A DNA stretch of 64,000 bases from Desertimonas sp963732335 (GTDB lineage Bacteria > Actinomycetota > Acidimicrobiia > Acidimicrobiales > Ilumatobacteraceae), in NCBI GenBank assembly GCA_963732335.1, contig CAVSZO010000031.1, positions 62,001-126,000 of the forward strand. The letters are read 5' to 3'. Positions 1-9,839 of the stretch are shown in pieces. The position numbers and the translations under genes were made by a program. Below the pieces are notes generated by a model that was not told the DNA's origin, made no database searches, and saw only the letters and a program-made list of their open reading frames with translations. Every line of letters starts with the position of its first letter. The first letter of the stretch is position 1.

Positions 1-398
1 GCCAGCTGTGGTCGCAGCAGCGTGCCGACCGTGCCTACCGCCATGACGACTGCGGCGACGTCGAGGCCGGCGCCGAGAGCGCCCAGAACGGACCGGTCGA
101 GGGGTGGGTCGGCGACGTGCATCGCCTCGCCGACGACCGTTGCCGTCGTCACCGTTGCTGCCATGCCGAGCACGAGGAGTGCGCCGGGGCGCCCGCGTCG
201 ATGGGCAGCGGTGACGAGGCCGGCGGCCATCACCGGGACCAGGCCGGCGAGCACCCACAGCCAGACACCGGCGGTACCGTCGGTCCACGCGTCGCCGCCG
301 GCCGGGGCGCGCACCTCGTCGGCGAGCGCGGCGGCGGCGACGACGGAAACGACGACGACGACCGCCAAGAGTCGTTCGGCAAAGGAACCTTCACTCAC
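1..398 (-). CDS. Membrane protein, cut by the window edge
   Basis: Only the N-terminal 132 residues are present; the gene continues past the left end. It begins with GTG (VSEGSFAERL). The visible part has an N-terminal hydrophobic helix rich in Val and Ala, a second around WLWVLAGLVPVMAAGLV, and two more Ala/Val/Gly-rich segments around LLVLGMAATVTTATVVG and AAVVMAVGTVGTLL. It is therefore a small polytopic inner-membrane protein. No motif identifies a family. It is divergent from the PQQ-type propeller gene starting at 521. The 120 bp between them probably carry promoters for both. Confidence 0.55.
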   Translation of the reverse strand, partial: MSEGSFAERLLAVVVVVSVVAAAALADEVRAPAGGDAWTDGTAGVWLWVLAGLVPVMAAGLVTAAHRRGRPGALLVLGMAATVTTATVVGEAMHVADPPLDRSVLGALGAGLDVAAVVMAVGTVGTLLRPQL

Positions 399-520
399 CA
401 GACCATCACCAGACCATCATCCCCGGAAGGGCCAGCCCGGTCCACCATGCTGACCATGAGGTCGCGATGGAGGTTTTCCACCATCGCGACGACATAAGGT
501 CGTCGTGGGGAGGGGAACAC

Positions 521-1469
521 GTGGTGGTCGTCAGGCGGATGGGCAGTCGCCGGGTGTTTGTGCTCGGAGTGGCCGGGCTCGTCCCCGCCGCGGTCGTCAC
601 GCTACTCCTCGTCCACCAGCCCTCGATCGGCGCTCGGCGGTTGTACCCGATGCTGCGGGGCTCACTCACGGTGGTCGGTTTCGGCCTGGCGCTGGCGACG
701 CTGATCGCTTGGGCGACGGCATCCAACCGGCTCAGCCGGTCCTCGCTCAGCGGACTGGCTTGGGCGGGTGTGACGGTGCTGTTGTGCATCGGCCCGTTCG
801 TCGAGAGCGCTCCCCGCGCCCGCTTGTTCGCCCTGGACCTGCACGACGGGGACCTCGGGTGGGCCATCAGTCGGGCCGCCGCGTCGCCCGTGCTCGTCGA
901 CGGAGTCCTGGTTGTCACCGAAGAGGAGGCGGGAATGCTCGTCGGGTTGGACCCGGAGGACGGCCGGCAACTCTGGCGTCGCAGCATCGACGACATCTCT
1001 GCCCCGGTACCGCCGTCGAGCGATATCACCGTCGTCGACGGGGGCATCGAGGCGAACCGCGTCGTGGAGGATTGGTCACAGGTCTTTCCCGGCGAGAGCG
1101 TGCTCGCCGTCGCCCAGTCGGGCGACAGCGTCTACGCCTACGTGTCGACACCTGGGGCGAACGGCACGCCCGCCGGCACCATCGTCAAGCTCGACGCTCG
1201 AAGACGGCGACATCCTGTGGCAGCGCGATCTTCCGAATTCGGTCGCCGCCGCCAACGGCGGAGAACCCGCGATCGGGGCCAGTGGCGACGCGGTGGTCAT
1301 TGCCGGCGGCGAGCGGATCGGGGCGCTCGACGCCAACGACGGCGAGCTCCGCTGGACCCAGAGCGTCGCCTCCCTGGGCAAGAGCCGCGGCTACGCGCTG
1401 CCGGGATCAGTCCAGGAGATCATCGTCACGGACTCCCTCGTGTTCTTGTCGGCCACGGCCGACGGCTGA
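521..1469 (+). CDS. Membrane-anchored PQQ-like beta-propeller protein (frameshifted)
   Basis: The N-terminus has three hydrophobic helices in the first 100 residues. Pyrrolo-quinoline-quinone-type propeller blades follow, recognisable from repeats of the pattern ALDxxDGxxxW (LDPEDGRQLW, ARDGDILW, ALDANDGELRW). Such domains usually sit outside the membrane and act in binding or electron transfer, but no cofactor ligand or enzymatic motif is visible. I chose GTG at 521 because a strong ribosome site, GGGGAGGGG, ends five bases before it. The reading frame breaks near 1197 and resumes one frame over, which looks like an indel error. The end at 1469 is uncertain, because blade-like sequence may continue toward 1600 after another shift. 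Confidence 0.6.
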
Positions 1470-1600
1470 CCAGCGGCAGTCGCCGGGGTCGACCCGCACC
1501 CGTACGGACAGGTTTTCCCTACCCGACGCGCTGGCCCCGGGCACCAGATCGGCTGGCCTGCTTGGTCGTCACGGGCCGCCTCCTGGCGGACGATCGTCAC

Positions 1601-2164
1601 ATGTTCGCAAACACGGTTGCAACGACGACATCGGCACTCACTGGACGGGCGTCACGCGTCGGGCAGTGGGTGCGGGCACGGCTGGCGCCGACCGGTGAGG
1701 ACCTCGAGGAGCGGTCGAGTTGGAAGATCAAGACCCGCTGGATCCTCGGAGCCTGGGCGGTGATGTCGGCGGTCTCGGCGATGGGCACGGCGCTCACGCC
1801 AACGCTGCTGGCGTTTCCGATGGTGCTCGTTGCGTTCACACCGCGGCTGCCGTTCCTGATCCTCGCCGCGACGTCGGCCAACCCGCTGCTGTTCTTCTGT
1901 GTCGCCGTCCCCCGGATGCTGGTCGCCGATCCGATCCACATCGCCCTCGGTCGCCGCTACGGCGGGCGCTTCGTACCGCAACGAGCGCGTCGGTTGATGA
2001 ATCGCCTGGGGTTGCTCGGAGTGGCGCTTCGTCCGACGAGCAAGGTGCTCGCCGCGGCCGGAGCGTGCAAGCTGCGCACGTCGCGGGTGCTCATTGCAGA
2101 CGCCCTCGGCACGGTCGGCCTGGTGGCCAGCATCTACGTCGGCACGAGCACGGTCCTCGGCTGA
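1601..2164 (+). CDS. Small polytopic membrane protein, DedA/VTT-like
   Basis: A protein of about 187 residues with a basic N-terminus and several hydrophobic helices (GAWAVMSAVSAMGTALTPTL, FPMVLVAFTP, ILAATSANPLLFFCVAVPRM and a C-terminal helix ending STVLG). The central LGRRYGGRF after a membrane segment resembles the loop seen in DedA/SNARE-associated (VTT) proteins, which are polyprenyl-phosphate or lipid flippase-related. The similarity is judged by eye and is weak. The stop overlaps the next start (TGATG at 2162-2166), so the two genes are probably translationally coupled. ATG at 1601 is the first credible start after the propeller gene, but the frame is open upstream. Confidence 0.45.
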   Translation: MFANTVATTTSALTGRASRVGQWVRARLAPTGEDLEERSSWKIKTRWILGAWAVMSAVSAMGTALTPTLLAFPMVLVAFTPRLPFLILAATSANPLLFFCVAVPRMLVADPIHIALGRRYGGRFVPQRARRLMNRLGLLGVALRPTSKVLAAAGACKLRTSRVLIADALGTVGLVASIYVGTSTVLG

Positions 2165-3718
2165 TGCGGGCGATCCCTGCACGCACCGTGGATGTCGCTC
2201 CGGCGGCGACGGCAGCGACGCTCGCCGTCCTCGCCGTCGGGCTCGGATGGCGCGGCGCCGACTGGCCGGCCCAGCTGCTGCGCCTCGAGCTCGTCGAGCG
2301 GAGTGGTCCGGCGATCTGGAACAACCTGTGGTTCGCCGGCCACCACACGCCCGGCTACGGCATCTTGTTCCCCCTCCTCGGTGCCGCGTTCGGTGCCGCG
2401 GCGGTGGCAATTGTGAGCTGCGTCGTCGCCGCCGCTTCATTCCACGTCTTGGCGCGTGGGCGGGACGAACGCCGGACCATGGCCGCGAGCGTGCTCTTCG
2501 CCGCTGGCACGGTCGTCAACGTCGCGGTGGGGCGGCTGACGTTCGCCCTCGGCCTCGCTGTCGGGTTGGCGGCGCTCGCCGCACTGCACCGCCGGCGCGC
2601 ATGCGCTCGCCGCGGTGCTCGTTGTCGCGACGGCGCCGGCGAGTCCCGTCGCCGCCGTCATGCTCGCGCTGGCGCTCACCGCGTGGGCGCTGGATGCCGG
2701 TCGGGCCCGCCTGATCGCCCTCGCCGCGATGGCGGTCGGCCCGGTCGTCGCGGCGGCGGTGCTGTTCCCGCAGGGCGGCCACTTCCCGTTCCGTGCCTCG
2801 GCCCTCGCCTGGTCATGCGTCGTGGCCGCCGTCGTCGCCCTGGCAACCGACGCACGCGTCGTGCGCCTCGGCGCCGCGCTCTACGCCGTGGCCTGCGTCG
2901 CGACGTTCGTCGTGCCGAACCCGCTCGGTGCCAATGCCACGCGACTCGGGATGTTCGTCGCCGCACCGATCCTCGTGCTCACGGCGCGGCGAATCCGCAC
3001 ACCTCTCATCGCCGTCGCCATTCCGGCGATCGTGTGGTGGCAGTGGTCGCCGGGGCTCGACGGCATCGCCCGCGCCGGGCTCGACCCGTCGTCGGCGGTC
3101 GCCTACCACCAGCCGCTGATCGACGCGGTGCAGTCCGCGGGCGGTCCGGTCGGGCGCATCGAGGTCGTCCCCACCCAACGCCACTGGGAGACCGTGTACG
3201 TCGCCGCCGAACTTCCGCTGGCACGCGGCTGGGAACGCCAACTCGACATCGGCCGCAACGCCATCTTCTACGGAGCGGAGCTCGACGCCGACACGTACCA
3301 TCGGTGGCTGCGCGACAACGCCGTACGGTACGTCGCCCTTGCCGACGCGCCGGTCGACCCGTCCGCCCAGCCGGAAGCGACGTTGGTCCGTCGGGGGCTG
3401 CCGTTCCTCGAGCCGGTGTGGCACGACGAGCACTGGCAGCTGTGGCGGGTCGTCGATGCCGAGCCACTGGTCGATGGGCCTGCTCGTCTCGTGCGTCTGG
3501 GACCGACGGCCGTCGTACTCGAGGTCACGGCCGCCGAGCCAGTGCTCGTGCGGGTCCGGTACTCCAGCCACTGGTCACTCGACGGGCCAGGTTGTGTCGA
3601 GCCGATTGCGGACGGCTGGACGATGGTGTACCCGGAGCAGGCCGGTCTGCTGACCCTCCGCCCCGTCCTCGCCCGCAGCCTCCCCATCATCGGGCCGCTC
3701 GACGATTGTCACTCCTGA
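2164..3718 (+). CDS. Large polytopic membrane protein with soluble C-terminal domain (frameshifted)
   Basis: About 517 residues once a frameshift near 2595 is bridged. The first two thirds contain about nine hydrophobic helices. The last 200 residues form a soluble domain with HWETVYVAAELPLARGWERQ and later beta-rich sequence. This architecture resembles the membrane-bound glycosyltransferase or YfhO-like families, in which a membrane core carries an extracytoplasmic domain. I cannot see a catalytic Asp/Glu motif near the first membrane loop that would prove a GT-C enzyme. It overlaps the DedA-like gene by one base. Function unknown; envelope polysaccharide or lipid modification is a guess. 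Confidence 0.55.
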
Positions 3719-3778
3719 GCAGGCGGCCCAAGCTGGTCTGCCGCTCGCGCGTATCAGCCGATCGACTGATCACTCACG

Positions 3779-3967
3779 ATGGTGATGACGACAATCCATG
3801 CTGACGAACTCCGGCCCGGCGATGTCATCGCCTACGACGGCCACATCCACGTCGTCACGCACGTCGAGCGCGGTGACGGTTGGGCCTGGCCGATCGCCGC
3901 CGACGGCACCGGGTGGGCCATCGCCCTCGGTCACCAACTGATCGACGTCGAACGCAGCGCGACCTGA
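3779..3967 (+). CDS. Small conserved-looking hypothetical protein
   Basis: A 62-residue acidic protein. The first half has the pattern ADELRPGDVIAYDGHIHVVTHVER, typical of a small beta-barrel (hedgehog/intein-like or KOW-like 'GDVI' turn). The second half reads GWAWPIAADGTGWAIALG. Codon use matches the neighbours, and the GC-rich third positions favour this frame. No family recognised. It ends 16 bp before the end of the convergent DUF1059 gene. Confidence 0.5.
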   Translation: MVMTTIHADELRPGDVIAYDGHIHVVTHVERGDGWAWPIAADGTGWAIALGHQLIDVERSAT

Positions 3968-3983
3968 CGTGCCGGCGACTCGT

Positions 3984-4160
3984 TCAGGCTTGCTTGATCG
4001 CGCCCTTGACTGCGTCGAGCACCTCCGGCGTGATCTCGGTGATGCCGTGGGCGTCCGCGGCATGCGGGGCGACCTGGGCGAGCAGCTCGTCCTCGGAATC
4101 GGCGCTGAACGTTGCGGCGCATCCGGGCATGATGTCTCCACACGCAAGGTTGTACGTCAT
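3984..4160 (-). CDS. DUF1059 family small protein
   Basis: A 58-residue protein beginning MTYNLACGDIMPGCAATF, the hallmark of DUF1059, with the Cys-containing CGDxMPGC motif. It continues with the family's helical tail (EDELLAQVAPHAADAHG). The pattern suggests a small metal- or redox-responsive protein, but the function of the family is not established. I chose ATG at 4160 over an upstream in-frame start because family members begin here and a GAGGAGAG ribosome site lies just upstream on the minus strand. Confidence 0.85.
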   Translation of the reverse strand: MTYNLACGDIMPGCAATFSADSEDELLAQVAPHAADAHGITEITPEVLDAVKGAIKQA

Positions 4161-4331
4161 CGGATTCTCTCCTCGCTCTCCCGCCCGGAGCGTGCCTCCG
4201 CGCTGACGTCTGCGACCGTAGATGTTGCCATGTCCGCGATCGACGCAATTGATGAGACAGGTGTGAGCGATGATGGAGGCGATGCTCACCGGGAGCGATG
4301 AGTTTGGGACCCGAGGGAGGTCAGGAGTCGC

Positions 4332-5467
4332 ATGACCATGACAACTTCATCCGCGGAGGAGTCGGCAACGAGCGAAGCGATGGTGCTCGTCGGCACGACG
4401 AAGGGCCTGTTCACGCTCCGCGCCGGAGATGATCGTGCCCAATTCGAGCTGACCGGGCCGACGTTCCCCGGCGAGGAGGTGTACGCCACCTGTATCGACA
4501 CGCGGTCGGGCTCGACGAGGCTGTTCACAGGGTCGGTCAGCAACCACTGGGGACCGGTGCTGCGGCGCTCGGACGACCTCGGCACGACCTGGACCGAGGA
4601 CGAGAAGGCGGCGCTTCAGTTCCCCGACGGTACCGACGCTTCGCTGGCGAGGATCTGGCAGCTCGCCCCCGGTCCGGACGACGAGCCGGACGTGATGTAC
4701 GCCGGTGTCGAGCCCGCGGCACTGTTCCGCAGCGACGACGGCGGGCGCAGCTTCTCCCTGATCAAAGGGTTGTGGGATCACCCACACCGCCCGCAGTGGC
4801 AACCGGGCGGTGGTGGTATGTGCCTCCACACGGTCCTGGTGCATCCGGATGATCCGCAACGCTTGCTGATCGCGATCTCCGCGGCGGGGGTCTACCGATC
4901 AGACGACGGCGGTTCGTCGTGGCGGGCGAGCAATCAGGGGATCGTCGTCGGCTTCCTGCCCGACGGGAGAGGCGCTCGAGTTCGGTCAGTGCGTGCACAA
5001 GGTGGCGCGCGACGCCGCCGACCCCGAACGCCTCTACCTCCAGCACCACGGTGGGATCTACCGCAGCGACGATGGCGGTGGGTCATGGAAGCCGATGACG
5101 GGGATCGCCGGAATGGACTTCGGGTTCCCGGTGGTGGCCCACCCTTCGAAGCCGTCGACCGCCTACCTGCTGCCACTCGAGAGCGATGGGTACCGGTGCA
5201 CACCCGACGGGAAGTGCATCGTGTGGCGGACCACCGACGCCGGCGAGACGTGGGAACCGCTCACCACAGGGCTTGCCCCAGCGCGACGCCCACCTCACCG
5301 TGCTGCGCGACGGATTCACCACCGACGGGCAGGACCCCGCCGGCCTCTACTTCGGCACCCGCACGGGCGAGGTCTACGCGTCAACCGATGACGGTGACTC
5401 GTGGCGGCTGCTCGCCCAGCACCTGCCCCCCGTGCTGTCGGTGCGGGCCGCGCCAATCGTGGTTTGA
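4332..5467 (+). CDS. BNR/sialidase-type beta-propeller (frameshifted twice)
   Basis: About 378 residues after bridging shifts near 4975 and 5280. Repeated Asp-box motifs SxDxGxxW mark a sialidase/sortilin-like propeller: SDDLGTTW, SDDGGRSF, SDDGGSSW, SDDGGGSW, TTDAGETW and STDDGDSW. There is no signal peptide, so it is probably cytoplasmic, unlike true sialidases. The start ATG at 4332 follows GGGAGGTCAGGAG. The MoaD/ThiS-like gene begins within a few bases of the stop, so the pair is probably co-translated. In actinobacteria I recall such exo-alpha-sialidase-annotated propellers sitting beside MoaD-like proteins. The enzymatic activity is unknown and the Asp boxes are structural, not catalytic. 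Confidence 0.8.
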
Positions 5468-5472
5468 CGGTG

Positions 5473-5769
5473 ATGGATGTCCGCGTGCGCGTGCCCACGC
5501 AGCTCCGCGAGCTCGTTGCAGGTGCCGCGGTCGTCGAGGTCAGCGTTGGATTGGCGACGGACAAGCTGACGACGGTGTCGACGGTGCTGGACGCCCTGGC
5601 CGTTCAGCACCCGGCGCTCGAACGCCGGATCCGCGACGAGCAGGGACAGACTCGCCTCCACGTCAACTTGTTCGTCGAGTCGGACAACGTCCGTGACCGG
5701 GACGGTCCAGCGACGCCGATCCGTGAGGGCGAGGAGCTCTCGATCATCCCTGCCGTGTCCGGCGGCTAG
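5473..5769 (+). CDS. MoaD/ThiS family ubiquitin-like sulfur carrier
   Basis: A protein of about 98 residues, MDVRVRVPTQLREL and onward, with the beta-grasp pattern of MoaD/ThiS and the required C-terminal diglycine (PAVSGG). The conserved EGEELSIIPAVSGG tail is typical of sulfur carriers that are adenylated and thiocarboxylated by an MoeB/ThiF-type E1. No E1-like gene or molybdopterin gene is in the window. A GTG at 5470 is an equally good start. It directly follows the propeller gene, so its partner may be that propeller rather than molybdopterin synthase. Confidence 0.85.
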   Translation: MDVRVRVPTQLRELVAGAAVVEVSVGLATDKLTTVSTVLDALAVQHPALERRIRDEQGQTRLHVNLFVESDNVRDRDGPATPIREGEELSIIPAVSGG

Positions 5770-5959
5770 CGCCGACGGACTCGCCGACCCCGACGGCGGG
5801 ACCTCGTTTGGGCTATGCGGTGGTCGCCGACGCGATTCACGAACGGGCGCGGCGACGGTCCTCGAATCTGGGCGTCGCTGTTCCCGGATTCCGCGAATGC
5901 AGACACCCAGTCTTGGCCTGTGGGACTGGCGACGCCCAGAGCCTTCTACGCTCGTCGCC

Positions 5960-7205
5960 ATGAGTTCGGCGCCTGAACTCGCCGGGGGGCGAGACTCGCC
6001 GATCGCCCGACTGGCGACAGAGGCGAGCGCCGAGGTGGCCGCCCTCGCTGACCGGCTGGTGACTCTCATCCTGGAGTCGCAGCCGGAGTATCGGCAGCTG
6101 GACGACGACGGACTGGCCGATGTTCGGCGGTCGTGTCACGACAATCTCGTCGAGATCCTCGACGATCTCGCCGGAGCAGGGCCTTCGTCCGGCAACGCTC
6201 CGCTGACAACGGCTCGCCGGCGTGCCGAGCAGGGGATCCCGCTTGGGGCCGTGTTGCACGCCTACCGGCTCGGGTTCCGTGTCGTGTGGGATGAGCTGCT
6301 CGCCAGGGCGCGCCGCGAGGGGCGCGACGCCGGTGCAAGATCTGCTGGACGGCGCGACGGCGCTCTGGGACCTGATCGACTCCTACTCGGAGGCGGTCCA
6401 CGCCGCCTACCGAGAGACGCTTGTCGACCGGGTCCGACGCGACGAACAGCGGCAGATGGGATTGTTCGACGCCCTTCTGGAGGGCCGGCTGGGCGAGTGG
6501 TCGCTCGTCGGTGACGCCGCCCGCGCCCTCGGCCTCCCGCCCGACGGACGATACGTGGTCGTGAGTGCCGAAGGGACGGAGGATCTCGACCCGCTGCCTC
6601 GCGTGGACGGTGTGCTGCGTCTCGAGGGAATCCGATCGGTGTGGCGGGCGCGCCCGAATGAGCGGCTCGGTTTGGTCGTGCTCGACCGGGATCACCCAGT
6701 CCCGACCGTGCGCAAGTTGCTTGCGTCGATCGCCGTGTCGCGGGTTGGGCTGAGCCCGGCCTTCAGCCGGCTCGAGGACGCACCGCAGGCGTTGGCGCTG
6801 GCGACGATCGCCAGGGATGCAGCACCTCCCGATACAGCCCAGGTGACCAGTCTCGACGATCGTCCGATCGCGACGCTCGTGTCGGCAGCGCGGGCCGTCA
6901 GCGAGAACGTCGCCCGCATCGTCCTCGGTCCAGTCCTCGACCTTGAACCGGCAGACCGAGCGGTGTTGCTCGAGACACTGCAGGCATGGTTTGTTGCCGG
7001 TGGATCGGCGAGCAAGGCCGGGCGGCTCCTGTTCTGTCATCGCAACACGGTGCGTAACCGGTTGGCTCGCGTCGAGCAGTTGACCCATCGTCCGCTCGCC
7101 GATCCGGCTGCGGCGAGCGAGTTGCGCGTCGCCTTGGAGGCGGTGACGCTGTTGAACCTCGGTGTGACCCCGGAGCCGTCGGCAGTGGGGGAGCAGGCTC
7201 GGTAG
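5960..7205 (+). CDS. PucR-family transcriptional regulator (frameshifted)
   Basis: About 415 residues once a shift near 6335 is bridged. The N-terminal half is an all-helical sensor region (RsbT-co-antagonist/CdaR-like, with ARRRAEQGIPLGAVLHAYRL). The C-terminal 60 residues form the PucR-type helix-turn-helix: GGSASKAGRLLFCHRNTVRN followed by RLARVEQLTH. It lies 97 bp upstream of phaC on the same strand, which suggests it controls the PHA operon. That is an inference from position only. The 190 bp before it hold no gene that I can see. Confidence 0.85.
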
Positions 7206-7302
7206 GAAGCGCCTCGCCGGTTGGGCCGGTGCACAACCCGGCAGCCAAAAGTCGTTGCCGGCAGCCATCGACGTCCGCCGACGTGGTCGTCATGATCGGA
7301 CG

Positions 7303-8994
7303 ATGGCAACGAGGACTGCGGTCATCGAGGACGTCTCCTCCCAGGCGACCGACGCAATGCTCGGCGCCAATCCGTTCATCGGGCTGAGCCGGGGTCAGAT
7401 CGCCGCGGCATTGGGAAGGTTCCTCGGCCAGGCGGCGCGGCATGCACCGACCGTCGCCGACGAAGGCTGGCGACTCGTGACCCAGCTGGCTGGCATCGCC
7501 CGGGGAACGACCGACGTCGCGCCCGACGCCAAGGACAAGCGCTTCTCGGACCACGTGTACCGCGACAACCCGGTCTACCGGCGAGTGGCCCAGGCCTACC
7601 TCGCCAGCTGCGCATCGATCGATTCCGTGGTCGGCAACGTTGATCTCGACCACAAGAGCGAGCAGCGAGCGCGCTTTGCCCTCTCCCTTGCGACGGAGGC
7701 GCTGGCGCCGACGAACGCGCTCGCCGGCAATCCGGCCGCGGTTCGCAAGGCGATCGCGACCAGAGGCAGGAGCCTCGTGGACGGCACGCGTCATCTCGTT
7801 GACGACCTGCGTCACAACGGGGGCATGCCGTCGATGGTCGATCGCGAGCCATTCCGGCCTGGCGCCGCCGTTGCGGTCATGCCCGGCGCCGTCGTCTACC
7901 GCGACGAGGTCCTCGAGCTGATCCAGTACCGACCGGTCACGTCCTCCGTCCATGCCCGGCCGCTGGTCGTGGTGCCACCGCAGATCAACAAGTTCTACGT
8001 CATGGACCTTGCTCCGGCCCGCAGCATGGTTGAGCATCTCGTGGCCCACGGGCAGCAGGTGTTCATGGTCAGCTGGCGCAACCCGACGGAGGAGCAGCGC
8101 GACTGGAACCTCGACACCTACGTCACGTCGTTGTTGGCAGCGACCGATGTCGTCCGATCGATCACCAGGTCGCCCGATGTGAACATCGCGGCCGCGTGCT
8201 CGGGCGGCATCACGTCGGCTGCCCTGCTCGGCCATCTCGCGGCGACCGGTGACGAACGGATCGCCACGGTGACACTGCTCGTCACGGTCCTCGACATGGC
8301 CGCGGAGTCGGCAGCCACGCTGTTCCTGTCGGAACCAGCGGCGGCCGCGGCGATCCGCCGATCGCGCCGCAGGGGCGTGCTGCGCGGTCAGGACCTCGCT
8401 CGGACGTTTGCCTGGCTGCGACCGAACGATCTCGTCTGGAACTACTGGGTCAACAACTACCTCCTCGGCAACCGTCCACCAGCCTTCGACGTACTTGCCT
8501 GGAACGCCGACTCGACCAACCTGCCGGCCGGTCTCCACGCTGACTTTCTGACGATCGCCCTGGCCAACGCCTTGGCGGAACCGGGCCGGCTCGACGTGCT
8601 CGGCCAGCCGGTCGATCTCGGCCAGGTCACGTGCGACAGCTATGTCGTCGGTGCGCTCACCGACCACATCACCCCGTGGCAGGCGTGCTATCGAAGCATC
8701 CATCTGCTCGGGGGCGACAGCCGGTTCGTGCTCAGCTCGAGCGGTCACATCCAGGCCCTTGTCAACCCGCCCGGCAACCCGAAAGCCACGTACTTCACCA
8801 ACGACGACCTCCCGAGCGACCCCGAGGCGTGGCGACGTGGCGCCGCCGCACACAGCGGGACGTGGTGGACTGACTGGGTCACCTGGTTGGGCCAACGATC
8901 CGGGAAGGTGATCAAGCCGCGTCGCACACTCGGCTCGCGGAAGTATCCCGCCGGTGAACCGGCACCGGGCCGGTACGTGCTGGCGGGGCAATGA
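7303..8994 (+). CDS. phaC: Polyhydroxyalkanoate synthase, alpha/beta-hydrolase type
   Basis: A 563-residue cytoplasmic enzyme that polymerises (R)-3-hydroxyacyl-CoA into storage granules. The lipase-like box is AACSGG with the catalytic Cys at about residue 299. The conserved Asp lies in VVGALTDHITPW and the His in SSSGHIQALVNPPGN. The region YVMDLAPARSMVEHLV and the SWRNP motif are also typical of class I/II synthases, and the length fits. I chose ATG at 7303 instead of an upstream in-frame ATG because homologous sequence starts here. Its last four bases overlap the next gene (ATGA), so synthase and hydrolase are translationally coupled. No phasin or phaB is nearby. Confidence 0.95.
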   Translation: MATRTAVIEDVSSQATDAMLGANPFIGLSRGQIAAALGRFLGQAARHAPTVADEGWRLVTQLAGIARGTTDVAPDAKDKRFSDHVYRDNPVYRRVAQAYLASCASIDSVVGNVDLDHKSEQRARFALSLATEALAPTNALAGNPAAVRKAIATRGRSLVDGTRHLVDDLRHNGGMPSMVDREPFRPGAAVAVMPGAVVYRDEVLELIQYRPVTSSVHARPLVVVPPQINKFYVMDLAPARSMVEHLVAHGQQVFMVSWRNPTEEQRDWNLDTYVTSLLAATDVVRSITRSPDVNIAAACSGGITSAALLGHLAATGDERIATVTLLVTVLDMAAESAATLFLSEPAAAAAIRRSRRRGVLRGQDLARTFAWLRPNDLVWNYWVNNYLLGNRPPAFDVLAWNADSTNLPAGLHADFLTIALANALAEPGRLDVLGQPVDLGQVTCDSYVVGALTDHITPWQACYRSIHLLGGDSRFVLSSSGHIQALVNPPGNPKATYFTNDDLPSDPEAWRRGAAAHSGTWWTDWVTWLGQRSGKVIKPRRTLGSRKYPAGEPAPGRYVLAGQ

Positions 8995-9839
8995 CGACCC
9001 GGCTGGTGCAAGTCGCCGGCCAGCGGTTGCGGGTGTCCATCGAGGACGGTGACGGACCTCCGCTGCTGCTGTGCAGCGGACTGGGCGCCAGCTTCGAGCT
9101 GTGGGAGCCACTGCGGCGGGAGTTCCGCGGCGTCCCGACGATCGCCTTCGACGCACCGGGCGTCGGCGGTTCGGACACGCCACGCTGTCCGCCGACGCTT
9201 CGCGGCATCGCGGCCACGATCAACGGCCTGCTCGACGAGCTCGACGTCGACGAGGCCGACGTCCTGGGGGTGTCATGGGGCGGGGCTGTCGCCCAGGAGC
9301 TGGCGCGACGCCACCCGGGACGGGTTCGCCGACTCGTCTTGGCGGCGACCACTCCCGGCATGATCGCCGTTCCCGGCGACCCACGGGCGCTCGCCATCCT
9401 CGCCACTCCGCTGCGCTACTGGTCGCCCTCGTATTTCGAACGGGTCGCTCCGTCGCTCTATGGCGGCGAGATCCTCGACGACGCCGCCCTGCTCCAGCGC
9501 CAGGCGTGGCTCCGCTTCAATCATCAAGTCGGGTTGCGCGGGTACGTCTGGCAGCTGCTGGCCGCTCGACGGTGGACGAGCCTGCCCTGGCTGCACCGTC
9601 TCGAACAACCGACGCTCGTGCTGACCGGCGACGCCGACCCGATCATCCCGGTCGTCAACGGGAGGATCCTCGCGGCCCGCATCCCCAACGCCACCCTGCA
9701 TGTCGTACCGGGCGGCGGTCACCTGTTCCTCCTCACGAGAGCCGACGAGGTGGCGTCGACGATCCAGGCCTTCCTGTCTGGGGCGAGGGTCGAATCTGAT
9801 TCAGCGCCAATCCCGACAACGAAAGGAACCACCCAATGA
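8991..9839 (+). CDS. phaZ: Alpha/beta hydrolase, probable intracellular PHA depolymerase
   Basis: A 282-residue alpha/beta-hydrolase. The nucleophile elbow is GVSWGGAVAQELA, the same GVSWGG box seen in medium-chain PHA depolymerase PhaZ. The Asp is in LVLTGDADPIIPVVNG and the His in VVPGGGHLFLL. These features and its coupling to phaC (4 bp overlap on one side, 4 bp overlap with the ligase on the other) support a role in mobilising PHA. A generic esterase cannot be excluded. No signal peptide is present, so it acts inside the cell. Confidence 0.8.
   Translation: MTTRLVQVAGQRLRVSIEDGDGPPLLLCSGLGASFELWEPLRREFRGVPTIAFDAPGVGGSDTPRCPPTLRGIAATINGLLDELDVDEADVLGVSWGGAVAQELARRHPGRVRRLVLAATTPGMIAVPGDPRALAILATPLRYWSPSYFERVAPSLYGGEILDDAALLQRQAWLRFNHQVGLRGYVWQLLAARRWTSLPWLHRLEQPTLVLTGDADPIIPVVNGRILAARIPNATLHVVPGGGHLFLLTRADEVASTIQAFLSGARVESDSAPIPTTKGTTQ

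Noticed and set aside
406..1047. Minus-strand frame of 213 codons opposite the PQQ-like gene
   Set aside because: Ser/Thr/Arg-rich antisense reading. The plus strand has membrane helices, blade motifs and a strong ribosome site.
6898..9183. Long minus-strand open frame of 761 codons opposite phaC
   Set aside because: The plus strand encodes phaC and the PucR C-terminus with clear motifs. The opposite frame is Arg/His/Asp-rich, has no domain pattern and arises from GC-rich codon bias.
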